A DNA stretch of 64,000 nucleotides from Ectocarpus siliculosus (taxonomy: Eukaryota > Sar > Phaeophyceae > Ectocarpales > Ectocarpaceae): positions 63,759 to 127,758 of the forward strand of contig FN648450.1 of NCBI GenBank assembly GCA_000310025.1, read 5' to 3'. A program made the translations under genes and the position numbers. Each line of letters opens with the position of its first letter. Position 1 is the stretch's first letter. The notes under the pieces were generated by a model. The model did not search any database. It saw only the letters and a program-made list of their open reading frames with translations, and had not been told where the DNA came from. Shown here piece by piece: positions 1 to 11,283 of the stretch.

Positions 1-1085
1 TGGTCTCTGCTGTGGCTGATTTTCGAACCAAAAGGGGGGTTTCCACCCGTTCTAAAGGCTAGATGTTTTGTTTTTCCGAACCGGAACATAGTATAGGTTG
101 ACCGGGTACCCTTAAAACAGGACGACCCAAAACCAAATCGGGATTTGAAAAAAGGTGAATTGATTTAATCGAATCACGATTTGGGTGAACCGCAACCATA
201 GTTGCGGGACCATGGTCTACTTGTTATGGTATTTGGAGGTAGACATGTGATCGTGGTTGATGATGGTTATTTAGCGCCGTCGGATGCTAAGACTTGACGT
301 CATGCTAGATCAGAGGGCTTTTTGCCGAGACATGTGCCCTTCTGTCAAGTGTGTGCGTGCTGATCGCGTGTGCGTGGGATATTGTGAGTTGGCTTGGAAA
401 TCGTTAATCAAGAGGAAGAGAACAACGTCTTGGGGATGTAGGCTTGTGGGTGTTGACGACCCGTATCGGCTCTCGAAGAGGTGTTGTTGGTTGTCGTCAA
501 AATAGGTAGTCCTAATTGACTCTTGAGTTGGTGCGTGCTCTCTCCGCAGTGTGTCGCGCAAGTAGAACGTGCGTATGCAGCAATGACCACCGATGTACAT
601 AAGCAGAGCACCCGATTGTGCAATCTTATAGTCACAGGTCAAAGACAAAAACTCAAGTGCTGCGTGTAAGCTTGTACGTGTTCTGTACGGCTGCAGAGCG
701 GCGTGCCAACTCACTTGTTGTGCCGCTGGACCCTTTAGTACGAGAGGCTTGGCTCTGAGTACGCAGGAAGGTCCGAAGGAGAAGAATATGGTTTGGTGGA
801 AATGTAGTTACTTGATCAGTGGAGACAAGAAAGAATGTAGAGAAACAGAGGGGTAGTGAACCCCGGAGAAGTAGAGAGGTTGGACACTACTTACAAAGTT
901 ACAATAAATTGTTGGAGACTTGCCGTGAGAATCGAGGCCCGATTCGACGGATTCTCACTATCCTCCCAGAGTACATACAATTGTACTGAGAAAGTTGCTG
1001 GACAGCACCAAGCATACCTTGACGCCAGCACGTTGTTGATTTAATAGCGATCAGTCGATCGTGGTATGATCATGAGTGTGCATAC
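1..1085. other. Intergenic, no gene seen
   Basis: No convincing coding sequence. Positions 222 to about 440 match the 5' two-thirds of the small inserted element at 29237-29548, including its terminal TGTTATGGTATTTG, but the matching right terminus is not seen here. This copy therefore looks truncated or extended by other DNA. The rest shows no recognisable motif. Confidence 0.5.
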
Positions 1086-1089
1086 AACA

Positions 1090-3700
1090 AGTATTAAATG
1101 CCGGAACCACACACATCAATAGTGTGTGGCGGCCGTGGTGGCGGGCTTGCTTTCGCAACAGCGCTACTCACCACGGTTGTTGCCTGTGTGGCGATTCACG
1201 CATGAATAGAGAAAGTGTAAATGCCGGAACCACACACATAAATAGTGTGTGGCGGCCTTGGTTGGTGGGCTTGTTTTCGCAACAGCGCTACTTGCCAGGG
1301 TTGTTGCCTGTGTGGCGATTCACGCATGAATACAGAGATATGAATCCCGGAACCACACACATCAGTAGTGTGTGGCGGCCGTGGTTGGTGGCCTTGTTTT
1401 CGCAAGAGCGCTACTTACCAGGGTTGTTGCCTGTGGGCGATTCACGCATGAATACAGAGAGTACGAATGCCGGAACCACACACATCAATAGTGTGTGGCG
1501 GCCTTGGTTGGTGGGCTTGTTTTCCCAACAGCGCTGCTTACCAGGGTTGTTGCCTGTGTGGCGATTCTCGCATGAATACAGAGAGTACGAATGCCGGAAC
1601 CACACACATCAATACTGTGTGGCGGCCATGGTGGTGGGCTTGTTTTCCCAACAGCGCTACTTACCACGGTTGTTGCCTGTGTGGCGATTCACGCATGAAT
1701 ACAGAGAGTACGAATGCCGGAACCACACACATAAATAGTGTGCGGCGGCCTTGGTTGGTGGGCTTGTTTTTCGCAACAGCGCTACTTACCAGGGTTGTTG
1801 CCTGTGTGGCGATTCACGCATGAATACAGAGAGTATGCATGCCGGAACCACACACATCAATAGTGTGTGGCGGCCTTGGTTGGTGGGCTTGTTTTTCGCA
1901 ACAGCGCTACTTACCACGGTTGTTGCCTGTGTGGCGATTCACGCATGAATACAGAGAGTATGAATGCCGGAACCACACACATAAATAGTGTGTGGCGGCC
2001 GTGGTTGGTGGGCTTGTTTTCGCAACAGCGCTACTTACCAGGGTTGTTGCCTGTGTGGCGATTCACGCATGAATAGAGAGGGTATGAATGCCGGCACCAC
2101 ACACATCAATAGTGTGTGGCGGCCGTGGTTGGTGGGCTTGTGTTCGCAAGAGCGCTACCTACTAGGGTTGTTTCCTGTGAGTGATTCCCGCATAAATACC
2201 AAGAGAGTGTAAATACCGAAACCACACACAGGAAAAGTGTGTGGCGGCCTTGGTCGGTGGGCTTGTTTGTCAACAGCGCTACTTACCGGGGTTGTTGCCT
2301 GTGGGGCAATTCACGCATAAATACAGAAAGTGTAAATGCGGGAACCACACACATACATAGTGCGTGCGGCCGTGGTCGGTGGGCTACTTACCAGGGTTGT
2401 TGCCTGTGGGGCAAAATTCACGCATGAATACAGAGAGCGTGAATGCCGGAACCACAAACATGAAAAGTGTGCGGCGGCCGTCGTTGGTGGGCTTGTTTGT
2501 CAACAGCGCTACTTACCAGGGTTGTTGCCTGTGGGCAATTAACGCATGAATACAGAAGTTTGTGGATCCCGGAACCACACGCATGAGAAGTGTGTGGCGG
2601 CCGTGGTTGGTGGGCTTGTTTGTCAACAGCGCTACCTATTAGGGTTGTCGCCGGTGGGCGATTCACACATGAATATAGAGAGTGTAAATGCCGACACCAC
2701 ACACATGAATAGCGCGTGGCGGCCGGAGTTGGTGGGCTTGTCCTGTTTTTCAACAAGCGCTACCTACGAGAGTTGCCGCCGGGGGTGATTCACGCATGAA
2801 TACAGAGAATGTAACTGCCGAAACCCACGCATGTGTAGGGGTGGCGGTCGGAGTCAGTGGATTTATTTGTTTTCAACGAGTGCTACCTACGAGAGTTGTT
2901 GCCTGTGGGGCGATTCACGCACAGGTACAGAGAGTACTGCCAGAACCATACACATGAACAGTGTGTGGCGGCCATGATTGGTGTACTTGTTTTGTTTTCA
3001 TCAAGCGCTAACTACGAGAGTTGTCGCCGGGGGCGATTCACGCACAGACATAGAGAGCGTAACAGCCGGAACCACACGCATGAGTAGAGAGTGGCGGCCG
3101 GAGTTGATGGACTTGTTTTCGCAACAGCGCTACATACCTCCTCGAGTTGTCGCCTTGGGCGATTCACGCAGTCTGTTTATGCCAGAACCAAGCACACCAA
3201 TCGTGTTTGATCGTGTTTGGCGGCCGTGGTTGGTGAGCTTGTCGTTTCTGAACATGGCTATCTACCAGGGTTGTCGCGTGGGGCGATTCGCGCACATCAG
3301 TTTCGCCGGAACGCAACACACCAATCGTGTTTGGCGGCCGTGGTTGGTGAGCTTGTCGTTTCTGAACATGGCTATCTACCAGGGTTGTCGCGTGGGGCGA
3401 TTCGCGCACATCAGTTTCGCCGGAACGCAACACATCAATCGTGTTTGGCGGCCGTGGTGGTGAGCTTTACGTTTGAGCGCTACTTAACCCCGGTTGTCGC
3501 ATGGAGCGATTCACGCAGATTAGGTTATGCCGGGACCAAACACATCAATCGTGTTTGGCGGCCGTGGCTGGTGAGCTTCGTTTTGAACAGTCCCATCTGC
3601 CAGGGTTGTCGCATGGGGCGATTCACGCAGATTTTTTTTTTATGCTGGTACCGATCGTGTGTGACGGCCGTGGTTGGTGAGTTTCTGCTACCTACCACAC
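1090..3700 (+). repeat. ~123-bp tandem satellite array, main block
   Basis: About 22 head-to-tail units. The CCGG start of the hairpin recurs at 1101, 1224, 1347, 1470, 1594, 1717, 1842, 1967 and 2091, then less regularly (108-127 bp) to about 3645. Each unit has an inverted repeat of the form CCACACAC-7 nt-GTGTGTGG, flanked by GCCG/CGGC. The first eight or nine units are nearly identical and later ones diverge. The 123-bp unit is 41 codons, so long artificial frames (for example 1076-1738) run through it; I read these as by-products, not genes. The nearly exact pair at 3306 and 3420 suggests recent local amplification. Confidence 0.9.
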
Positions 3701-4360
3701 CACGAAATAGACCGTGTACCAGGTAGGCTTCTATTTCTGCTGCTACATAGACGAGTATATTGCCGTCGGTAAGGGTGACCGGTCGCTGGATTTCTCGCAC
3801 TATTGCCAAAGACCGAGCCTATTGACAGATGACTTGTGCAATCTATTGCAAATTGAAATGCCTGTCGAATGTCACGATAGACATCGTTGGCAACAACAGA
3901 CTTCGAAGGCTTCCTTCCGATAGACATTGCGGGCAGTATTAGAAGAAGCCTTCGAACATGTTCTCGTGCAAGTGGATATCCTTTACGACCTTGAGGACAG
4001 ATTGCTCGAGATGACGACTATCGATGTTGCGTTTCGATATATATCGGTAGCCCGCTCAAGAATCTACTGCAGTAAACGATGTATATCGATGACATGTCAT
4101 GAACCCAGTGGCAATGGCTTCGGAGAAAACCGTTGAACGTCTGTTGCTATGCACAATTCATATCAATAGGCACCATCGAAATCTGTTACGGTTGACACCA
4201 GATATCGACAGAACCTTTTGAATAATTTGTTGTCCTTGACAAGGGAGGTTGAAAGGAACTTTCAATATCCACTGTTTTGGACAATGGATATCGGGACAAA
4301 CCTCTCAAAATCTATGGTCCCCGACAAGGGATGTCGATATTTGATGTTGTCACTCGTGGT
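3701..4360. repeat. Palindrome-dense segment inside the satellite
   Basis: This block interrupts the satellite and is rich in short perfect palindromes: CTTCGAAG (3901), GAACATGTTC (3954), GGATATCC (3974), CTCGAG (4005), ATCGAT (4020), CGATATATATCG (4035), TACTGCAGTA (4065) and ATGACATGTCAT (4089), many 15-19 bp apart. Further on are CCTTGACAAGG and a TTGAAAG/CTTTCAA inverted pair. No coding signal is seen. Confidence 0.55.
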
Positions 4361-6160
4361 CCATTGTAGCAACCTACCAGGGTTGTCGCATGAGGCGGTT
4401 CTTCCGATCAGTTTATGCCGGAACCAAACACATCAATCGTGTTTGGCGGCCGTAGCTGGTGAGCTTCACTTTGTACAGTGTTTCCTACCAAGGTTGTGGC
4501 ATGGGGAGGTTTTGCCAGGGTTGCCGCATGGGGCGATTCTCGCCGGTTTGTGTATGCCGGGACCAAACACACCAATCGTATTTGGCGGCGGTGGCTGGTG
4601 AACTTCATTTTGGAACAGTGCTACTTGTCAGGATTGTCGCATCGGGCGATTCAGACACATTTGTTCATGCCGGAACCAAGCACATAAATCGTGTTTAACG
4701 ACCGTGGTTGGTAGCTTCTTGTTTCTGAACATGGATATCTACCAGGGTCGTCGCATTGGTCGATTCACGCAGATCAGTTTATGCCGGGACCAAACACATG
4801 ACTCGTGTCTAGGGGCCGTGGTCGGTGAGCTTGACCGGAACAGTGCTACGTACGAGAATTGTCGCAGATTGACGCAGACTTGTGTATGCCGGCACCGGAC
4901 GCATCAATCGTGTTTGACGGCCCAGGTCGGTGCTTCGTATTGACCAGTGCTAACTAGCAGGGGTTCCGCAGTGGGCGACTCAAGCAGATAATTTCTGCCG
5001 GGATCGTGATTGGCGACCGTGGTTGGTAGGCTTGTTGTTTTCGCAGCAGTACATACCAGAGTGTCGCATCGTGCGGTCTACGCAGCCCATTCTTTTGCGG
5101 GGACCACAAATACCACTTTTGCTTGGCGGTCATGAAGTTTGCAGCATATCACAGATGTCGCTTTGCACGGTTCACGCAGCCATGAATGCATCACGAGGAA
5201 TAAAATCTAAGTAGGCGACGGAACTAAACACGTCTACAATGTTTTGCAGATGGGGTGGGAGCGTTAGGGTTTCGAACCGATGCCAACTGCGATGGTCGCG
5301 CTTTGACGATTCACGCAGTCTTACCATCCATTCATATTGTGCTCGGTCAGTGTCTACCGGAACAAGACACATCAATCGTGGCTGGCGGTGGTGCGGTAGT
5401 TGTTGCAACGATGTTGCCTACCGAGGCCGTCGCATTCGTGTGATTCCTGCAGACATGTCGATCAGAACTTGGTTGCCAGGTATCTGCTTAGACCACCCAA
5501 TCTAACGTGTCCCAGTCATATCATGGTGATTTCTGCGAGTGGTGATGGAGCTCCGGTTGCAACACGCTGTCTAATGCGGCCAGCGCATTTGCAAAACATC
5601 CGGCAATCATGGCAATCACAATATGTTGTCAACATTGCCACTGCGAATCACATGAATTTGTGATTGGCGACCATGATTCGTAGGCTTGGTTTCGAACAGT
5701 GCTGACAGGGTTTTCGCAGTGGGCGATTCACGCGGATATATTACACCGACAACCAAACACATGAGTCGTGAATGGCGGCCGTGGGTGTGGGCGTGTTCCT
5801 AGCAACAACAGTGCTTCCCGCGGTTGTCGCATTCGAGCGATTCTCACTATCCAGTAGAATCATGAACATGGTGTTGATTTGTCAGTATCCGCCAGGACAA
5901 AACAACCAACATTCGTTGTTGGTTCTGTGGTAGGGCCGCCTGTTTCATACAGTAGTGCCGTTCCTGCGGCCGCCGAGTTTGTGCGGTTACGCGGTTGGTC
6001 ATGTATATCGTGCAGATGATGTGCAATCGGTATGTGCCGGGGCGAAACACATCAATCGTGTTTTGGTGGCCTGGTTTGGGGGGGCTTATTTCAACAGCAC
6101 TACCCACATTTACACAGTCGGCATTCGTGCGATGTACGCACGAAATTTTTAAATTCCAAT
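4361..6160 (+). repeat. Degenerate continuation of the 123-bp satellite
   Basis: Diverged units are recognisable by the hairpin and the downstream 'gttgtcgca...gattcacgca' block, with hairpin starts near 4417, 4555, 4669, 4785, 4888, 5098, 5355, 5747 and 6035. Several units carry CCAAACAC/GTGTTTGG in place of CCACACAC/GTGTGTGG. Similarity fades steadily to the right, as expected at the unhomogenised edge of a satellite. Confidence 0.7.
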
Positions 6161-7863
6161 TTTTCCGCTATTCGCGTGGACGAAACGCATCAACTCGGTT
6201 TCGTTTTGCTCTGTTGCTTGTTGTGAAAGGGAGCGCTTGCACACTCGCAGATGGCGATTGAATCGAGGTCACGCCTGGGCAGGGCGGCAGGACGCGGGCG
6301 GACCGGTGCGTGGGGATCGTGGCCGGCAACGCTAGGTGTTTCCTTTCAGAAGCCATGACGGCGGATATGTCCGCTGGGTGCCCCACGCCGCGACCACGCC
6401 GCGACCGTCTTCATGGGAGCCAGGGCTTACGCCCGCTCGGGGAGCAGCAAGGCGCACGTGCCGTGCACGGTCTTCTCCGTGGACCGCAGACCGCGGCCCA
6501 GGGGCGGCGGTGGAATCAAAAGGATGTTATTGAAGGGGTCGCCGAGAGCTGAGTGAATTAAAACACACGGCCGAATGAGGGCGGCCCGACGGCATGGCAA
6601 CAAGGGCTGCAGCGAGATTTAAGGCACAAGCGAATTCAGACCTGATGGACGACCTCATCGGGTCCTCAATCCCGGAGCGGGGCAGCTGGTCGATGCGGCG
6701 GCGGAGTGTAGGAAGCCACCCGTATCACCGCCGGGTGCCGATTATTCCTGCCGTCGTCACGCCGGAGTGGTCGGGGTTCTCCTAGTGCATCGCATCAGGC
6801 GATCCAAGAATCGGATGAGGTTAACGACCCATGATCGGGATATAGAGCAGACGGCGGAGCAGTTGCTCTGGTGGTGGCGTCGTTGTCATGTTGTGCAACG
6901 TTGCCCGATGACGCGCCGTTAACATCCTGTCTTAGTTAAAGGTTGTGCAGTGCAAGTTATGAAGTATGCCCAAGCCCGCGGAGCTTCGAGGCAAATAGTT
7001 ACGAAATAGGGGTGAATCCCAGAAACTAACGCGCGCTGCACCATTTAGCTAAGGATTTGGGAATTTGCTGTATATGGCTGTTGGGGGCAACACATTGGAA
7101 CGAGTATCCCGAAGGGCGAGAAGATGAAGTCAGAGGAATGTGTAGGAGCCGCCCACAGTAGAGGACTCGCAAGGGGTGTCCCGTTCGGTACGACAAAGCG
7201 AGTCGGGAGGCAATCGGGGGAAAGCACTGTGTGCGGTAGGTAGGCAGTAACAGGAGCTAATCCCACTGCACGAGCAGTGTCATGATGACCTCGATGTTGG
7301 CGAAGAAAATGGTAGGGTACCATGTTAGGGACTTGGTCATCTGAGACTACTGTGTGCAGTAAGATTGGTTCCCTCCACCGCAGGAGAGGGCACCCTCAGT
7401 TGCTGTTTGGAGGGAAGAGAGAGACAGTCTTTATTGGGAGAGAGGCAGAGGCACGATAGAAAGGCCACAGAAACGTGTCTGCGGGAAATGTGCTCTCTGC
7501 CAGTTTGGTATCTCTCTCTTCCCTCGGGCGGTAGAAAATATTAATAAATGCAATTCGAAAGAAAACAATAAAGTGGCGGGAATTTGGGCCCCACATGCCC
7601 CTCAGTGTTATCCTCATGCTTCGTGAATGGTCGCTGGTCTGCTGCAGGTGGTATCATGGAGGATAGGCGCCAATCGATGGGCGCTGACGACATTAGAAAA
7701 CACCTTCGACAGGTCCGACCCAGCGGGTGTTAGCTCAAAGTGCGTCGCGTAGAGCATGTGCTGGCGCTGGGTTATAATACCATCGAAGCCTTCGGTGAGT
7801 CAATAAAACGAAAGCAGTGCTCAGGGAACAGATTGCCGCCCAGGGCAAAGATGCCGAAGGTGA
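6161..7863. other. Intergenic, no confident gene
   Basis: GC-richer than the satellite on its left. Short frames such as 6594-6785 (+, 63 codons, Arg-rich) are protein-like in places, but no domain is recognised and no splice chain links them. No repeat shared with the rest of the window was noticed. Confidence 0.4.
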
Positions 7864-8340
7864 CCGCGAGTCAAATGGCGGAGGAGGACCGCCGCCTACA
7901 GGACGTTCGACAGGAAACCCGAGGAAGAGGAAGGGGGCGGGTGGCACAGCGACTCCAGAGTACAACTCTGGAGGGAGCAACACGAAAACAATTGCAAGCT
8001 GTTAGAGGAGGTCCGGATGGGAGGACTCAAGACCGGCGACGTGTGTGTCTCTTGTCTAGAAGCACTCGATAGCCACCAGTTTCTGGTGGCACACAAACCA
8101 GCGAGGAAGGGGCCGAAGATTTGCGTCGAGGTCCGGAAAAAGTGGGAGGTTCAAAAGTCCAAGGGCTAAGTCGTAGCGCAGAAGGGAGCTACGAGTACGA
8201 TTTGTTTCTTTGCACTTTCGGTGACGGACGAAGTGTTTGCGTCTCCCAAGGGATCAAGTAGGCGCCTGCCAGCAGGATACGTGACCGTAGATAAAGAGAG
8301 AAGTGGGGAGGTCGCCGCCCAAGTATCTCCACTAGAGTAG
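7864..8340 (+). pseudogene. Decayed unrecognised coding segment, one frame with an internal TAA
   Basis: One frame stays open from 7864 (just after a TGA) to a TAA at 8167-8169, then continues in the same frame to a TAG at 8338-8340. The translation looks protein-like, with an Asp/Glu and Trp-rich middle, Cys pairs (VCVSC) and a Lys/Arg-rich stretch before the first stop. The part after it (KGSSRRLPAGYVTVDKE) is equally protein-like. This suggests a former gene or transposon ORF of at least 150 codons broken by a nonsense mutation. No start codon or family is identified. A competing frame with an ATG (7849 onward) is Arg-rich and less convincing. Confidence 0.35.
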
Positions 8341-8412
8341 TGACACAAAACGGGTTTGTTTGCGAGTGAGTTTCGTTTGTCGCAATCTTGGTTTTTGGTG
8401 TTTGTGTCCCGG

Positions 8413-9055
8413 GAGGAAATTGTGTTCAATCGGCTCGTGCCAGCGGCATACCGTAAGTTACGGAGTTTTCCCCCTGGGGTAGAGTTTCCCCCCCCCCCCA
8501 TCACCTTTCTTTTCGGCCTGGAAGCATTGAGTTCGTTGATTTAGCCCCGGGGTAGATCGTTTTCGACCCACAAAAATAATCCCCCCGGGTATGTCAATAA
8601 TGCCCCCGGGTATGTCAATTTCTCCCCGGGGTTTCATTTTTCCCACGAGTCCCCCCCTGGGGGGATGTATTTCCCATCTTTTTTGAGTCGATTTTGTTGC
8701 ATCGCAGAGCACAAAAAGCATGATGTGGGACAGAAAATTCACTCGCAGGTCTGCGCTTCGAGCGACATTTAGGTACCGTTTGTCACTTGGTCATAAACCT
8801 TATCCATCTCAGTTTCACCTCTCTCTGTGTTGTCCGGAACATAGGTGGTGTGTGGACCATAATTATTTTGCACAACGCCCCGGGGGGGGGGGTCGTCCCC
8901 CCGGGGTAGCTTTGGAAAAAAAAAGCGAACCCCCGCAGAACGTCAATTTCCCCCCTAGGGGGGTTGGTTTCAGAAAAAAAACGATCCCCTCCCCGAAGGA
9001 AAACTCCGTAACTTAGGGTATCCGGTTTGTCGCGAGTATGACCGGGCCGTCCTAG
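8413..9055 (+). CDS. Tentative exon pair flanking the 8453-9016 intron-like element
   Basis: If 8453-9016 is spliced out, the frame entering at 8413 (EEIVFNRLVPAAYR) continues with YPVCREYDRAVLE and a stop near 9055. This is a plausible protein C-terminus, though short. An upstream intron is possible: GTGAGT near 8367 and an AG near 8415. I do not recognise the protein. The model rests on splice consensus and frame continuity only. Confidence 0.25.
8449..9020. mobile_element. 0.57-kb TIR element full of (C)n(G)n palindromes, possible introner-like MITE
   Basis: Near-perfect 23-bp terminal inverted repeats lie at 8449-8471 and 8998-9020, with one mismatch. Inside are blocks of C-run/G-run palindromes: centres near 8475, 8548, 8586, 8607, 8627 and 8658, then 8881, 8902 and 8956, mostly 20-30 bp apart, with a plain 200-bp middle. 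The left TIR contains GTAAGT at 8453 and the right TIR ends CTTAG at 9016, so the element has the ends of a GT-AG intron of 564 bp. Removing 8453-9016 joins TACC to GGTAT in an open frame. TA may be the target duplication. Confidence 0.7.
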
Positions 9056-9059
9056 AATG

Positions 9060-10230
9060 AATGTGGAAAGCACGTACGATAATTCGTGTTGAAAACCACA
9101 TCGGCAGTTGGTGAGCTGTACAAATCTTAATCTTAGACCTCAAGCTTCAAGAACACATGCCTGAGGGCACGGTGTTACCACCCTCTTTGTGGCCCCATCG
9201 ACAGGCGGATTGAGTGGATTGAAAATAGGCCTTTGGGCAGCGGGCACAGCTGTACCCCAAGGGTGGGATTCCTGGGTAATGGAGGAGGCGGTACATCGCG
9301 ATGTGCGAAAAGATATCGAAAAACAAAAAAAGCGAAACAACAATGACCCCGAATCATACGGGGTAAGCTGAAGACAACACTAGTGCACATGTATCGCAAT
9401 ATTATTTTCTTCACACCAAAATCCAGCCCGGTCTCCGCCCAACACCTTCTACTCTAACATCTGTAGTGGTCCCGGCGCGGACGCCTTCCGTGATCACAAG
9501 CCGAACCATAAAAACGGGTACACATCTCTAGACAGTCCATCTAGACCACGGTCCTGGTACAAGTGCAAGGTATTATCGCCTCTGAAATTCCCGGGGACGC
9601 TCACCGTGGTCGCTACAGAACAGCCCTTAATGACCCCATCCTCCATTTCCACCCCTACTGCCAAGACACGCTTTACGTTAAAAAGCAAGTCAAATGAAAC
9701 CAGAGAAACCTGGAGCTGAGTGGCCCGTCCAATCGGGTTCTACGTTGAACCACACTCGTGTCGAAGGTCGCCTTTCGCACGGTGTGCGGTACAGACAGCA
9801 GCAGTTGAGAACAAGTCGTGTCCCCAATGCTAACAACTTATTTGACGGCCTAGGACTTGCACATGGCGCGCACAGTCTCCGCCGGGACCCCGTCAGTCCG
9901 TCTCCGGCGTAGACCTGTGCGGCAGCTCTCATGCAGGCACCCGCGGTACACTGGTTGCCCATGCCTTTGCAAAGGAGATCCGCGGAGGCCCCGTAGTAGA
10001 CCTGATGGCGGACCCTCTTGGCCAAACAATATCCGGCGTCGCCGTCTCTTGACACTTTGCGGTCCAGAACTTTCTGCACGGAAAGTTTGCACGGAAAAGA
10101 TGGTGGACATCGGTCGGTGTGGTTATCTGTATTCGGTTCTGCCAGGTGCTGCGTACTACCGCCTCGCGCGAGGTGTGCTACGATGGAATGTACCGTAGGC
10201 TACCATAAACAGCACATTTAGGCCTAATTA
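9060..10230 (-). other. Possible minus-strand exons, weak
   Basis: Two minus-strand stretches look protein-like. One is about 9850-10079, Cys-rich (LLCKGMGNQCTAGACM). The other is about 9494-9655, preceded by a pyrimidine-rich tract and CAG acceptor, and reads VGVEMEDGVIKGC and onward. No donor convincingly joins them and no family is recognised. The rest of the interval shows nothing. Confidence 0.2.
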
Positions 10231-10370
10231 TTTCATAGCGGCAGCAAGTGTGGCAGCTCCGAGAAAGGAGGCGCTGGATCCGCTACCTGTCGACAACCTA
10301 CGAAAAAATGTCGTTTGGGGAATGCCTTCTCCTCGTGAGGGCTGTATGGAGCTTTACAAATCGATACGGG

Positions 10371-10750
10371 AGGGGGGGGGGGGGGCGTGTACTCATAGTC
10401 GTGCATGCCGTAGTCGTTAGACCGTTGACCTCGCATCCCTACAAACCCGGGACGGAGCACGCCGGGTTCTCACCGGACCAGGCTCTCACATCACCAAGCG
10501 CGAAGCGCCGTGAGGTATTCGGCGAGTCGCATGAAGGGTGCGCTGCATCCTGCTAAGGGTGTTCGGCATCTTGTGCTTACTTGCTTGCGTTCGGATGACA
10601 GCTGAGTATGACTTATTTTATTTTCTGGTGCTTTCACTTCCAGAGACAGTTGTAAGCACTGTGTAACTGCTTCGAGGATTCTTGACCATTTTAACACAAC
10701 GTGATGCGATCATCCCCCTTGCGCGGAGTGAGGTTCTCCACCCCGCACAA
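10371..10750 (+). repeat. Dispersed repeat with G-homopolymer, copy 1
   Basis: A run of about 14 G's is followed by 'cgtgtactcatagtcgtgc' and a segment ending near the sequence 'cgcacaacatgatctac'. The same order occurs on the minus strand at 49190-49580 and in shortened form at 25545-25700. No coding potential. Confidence 0.6.
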
Positions 10751-10847
10751 CATGATCTACTCGACCACCATAGATGGTTACCGCCAAAAAAAAACAGAGG
10801 AAAAAAAAAACGATAACAACCTGGTTGCCGAGTTCACGAATTGAATT

Positions 10848-10980
10848 GGCTTGTTTTACAACGTCGTTGCCAAGCGACGAAACCCCAATCCCGATGGCAA
10901 ACACCAGGGTGGGCGGCTTGTTTTACAACGTCGTTGCCAAGCGACGAAAACCCAACCCCGATGGCAAACATCGGGGCGGG
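10848..10980 (+). repeat. 67-bp tandem duplication
   Basis: The segment beginning GGCTTGTTTTACAACGTCGT at 10848 repeats at 10915 with few changes. Each copy holds the inverted pair CGTCGTTGCC/...GCGACG. A related single copy lies on the minus strand near 45842-45895. Confidence 0.7.
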
Positions 10981-11283
10981 AGCGCGGGGTGGTATATCAT
11001 GTAACACCGGGGCGATGTGTAAATATCGAATTCTTTCGAAGCGGCAACAAGCTAGGCGGTGGTAATAGTGCACGCCCTGCATCCGCTACCTGTCGAGAAC
11101 CTCCAAGTAATGGTCCTCCGAACAATGCCTCCTCCTCGCGATGATGTAGATTGTAGCTTTACAAATCGAGCCAGGGGCAGGGGGGTGGTATCTTATGTCA
11201 CGTATGCTGTGCTCACCGAAAAAAAAAAGAGATGGTCAAGCACTGGGATTTCAGTTCGACGTCCACGCGGTTTGCATTATCGT

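Noticed and set aside
1076-1738. 220-codon repeat protein gene
   Set aside because: It is the satellite read in a frame kept open by the 123-bp unit. The frame breaks as soon as unit length changes.
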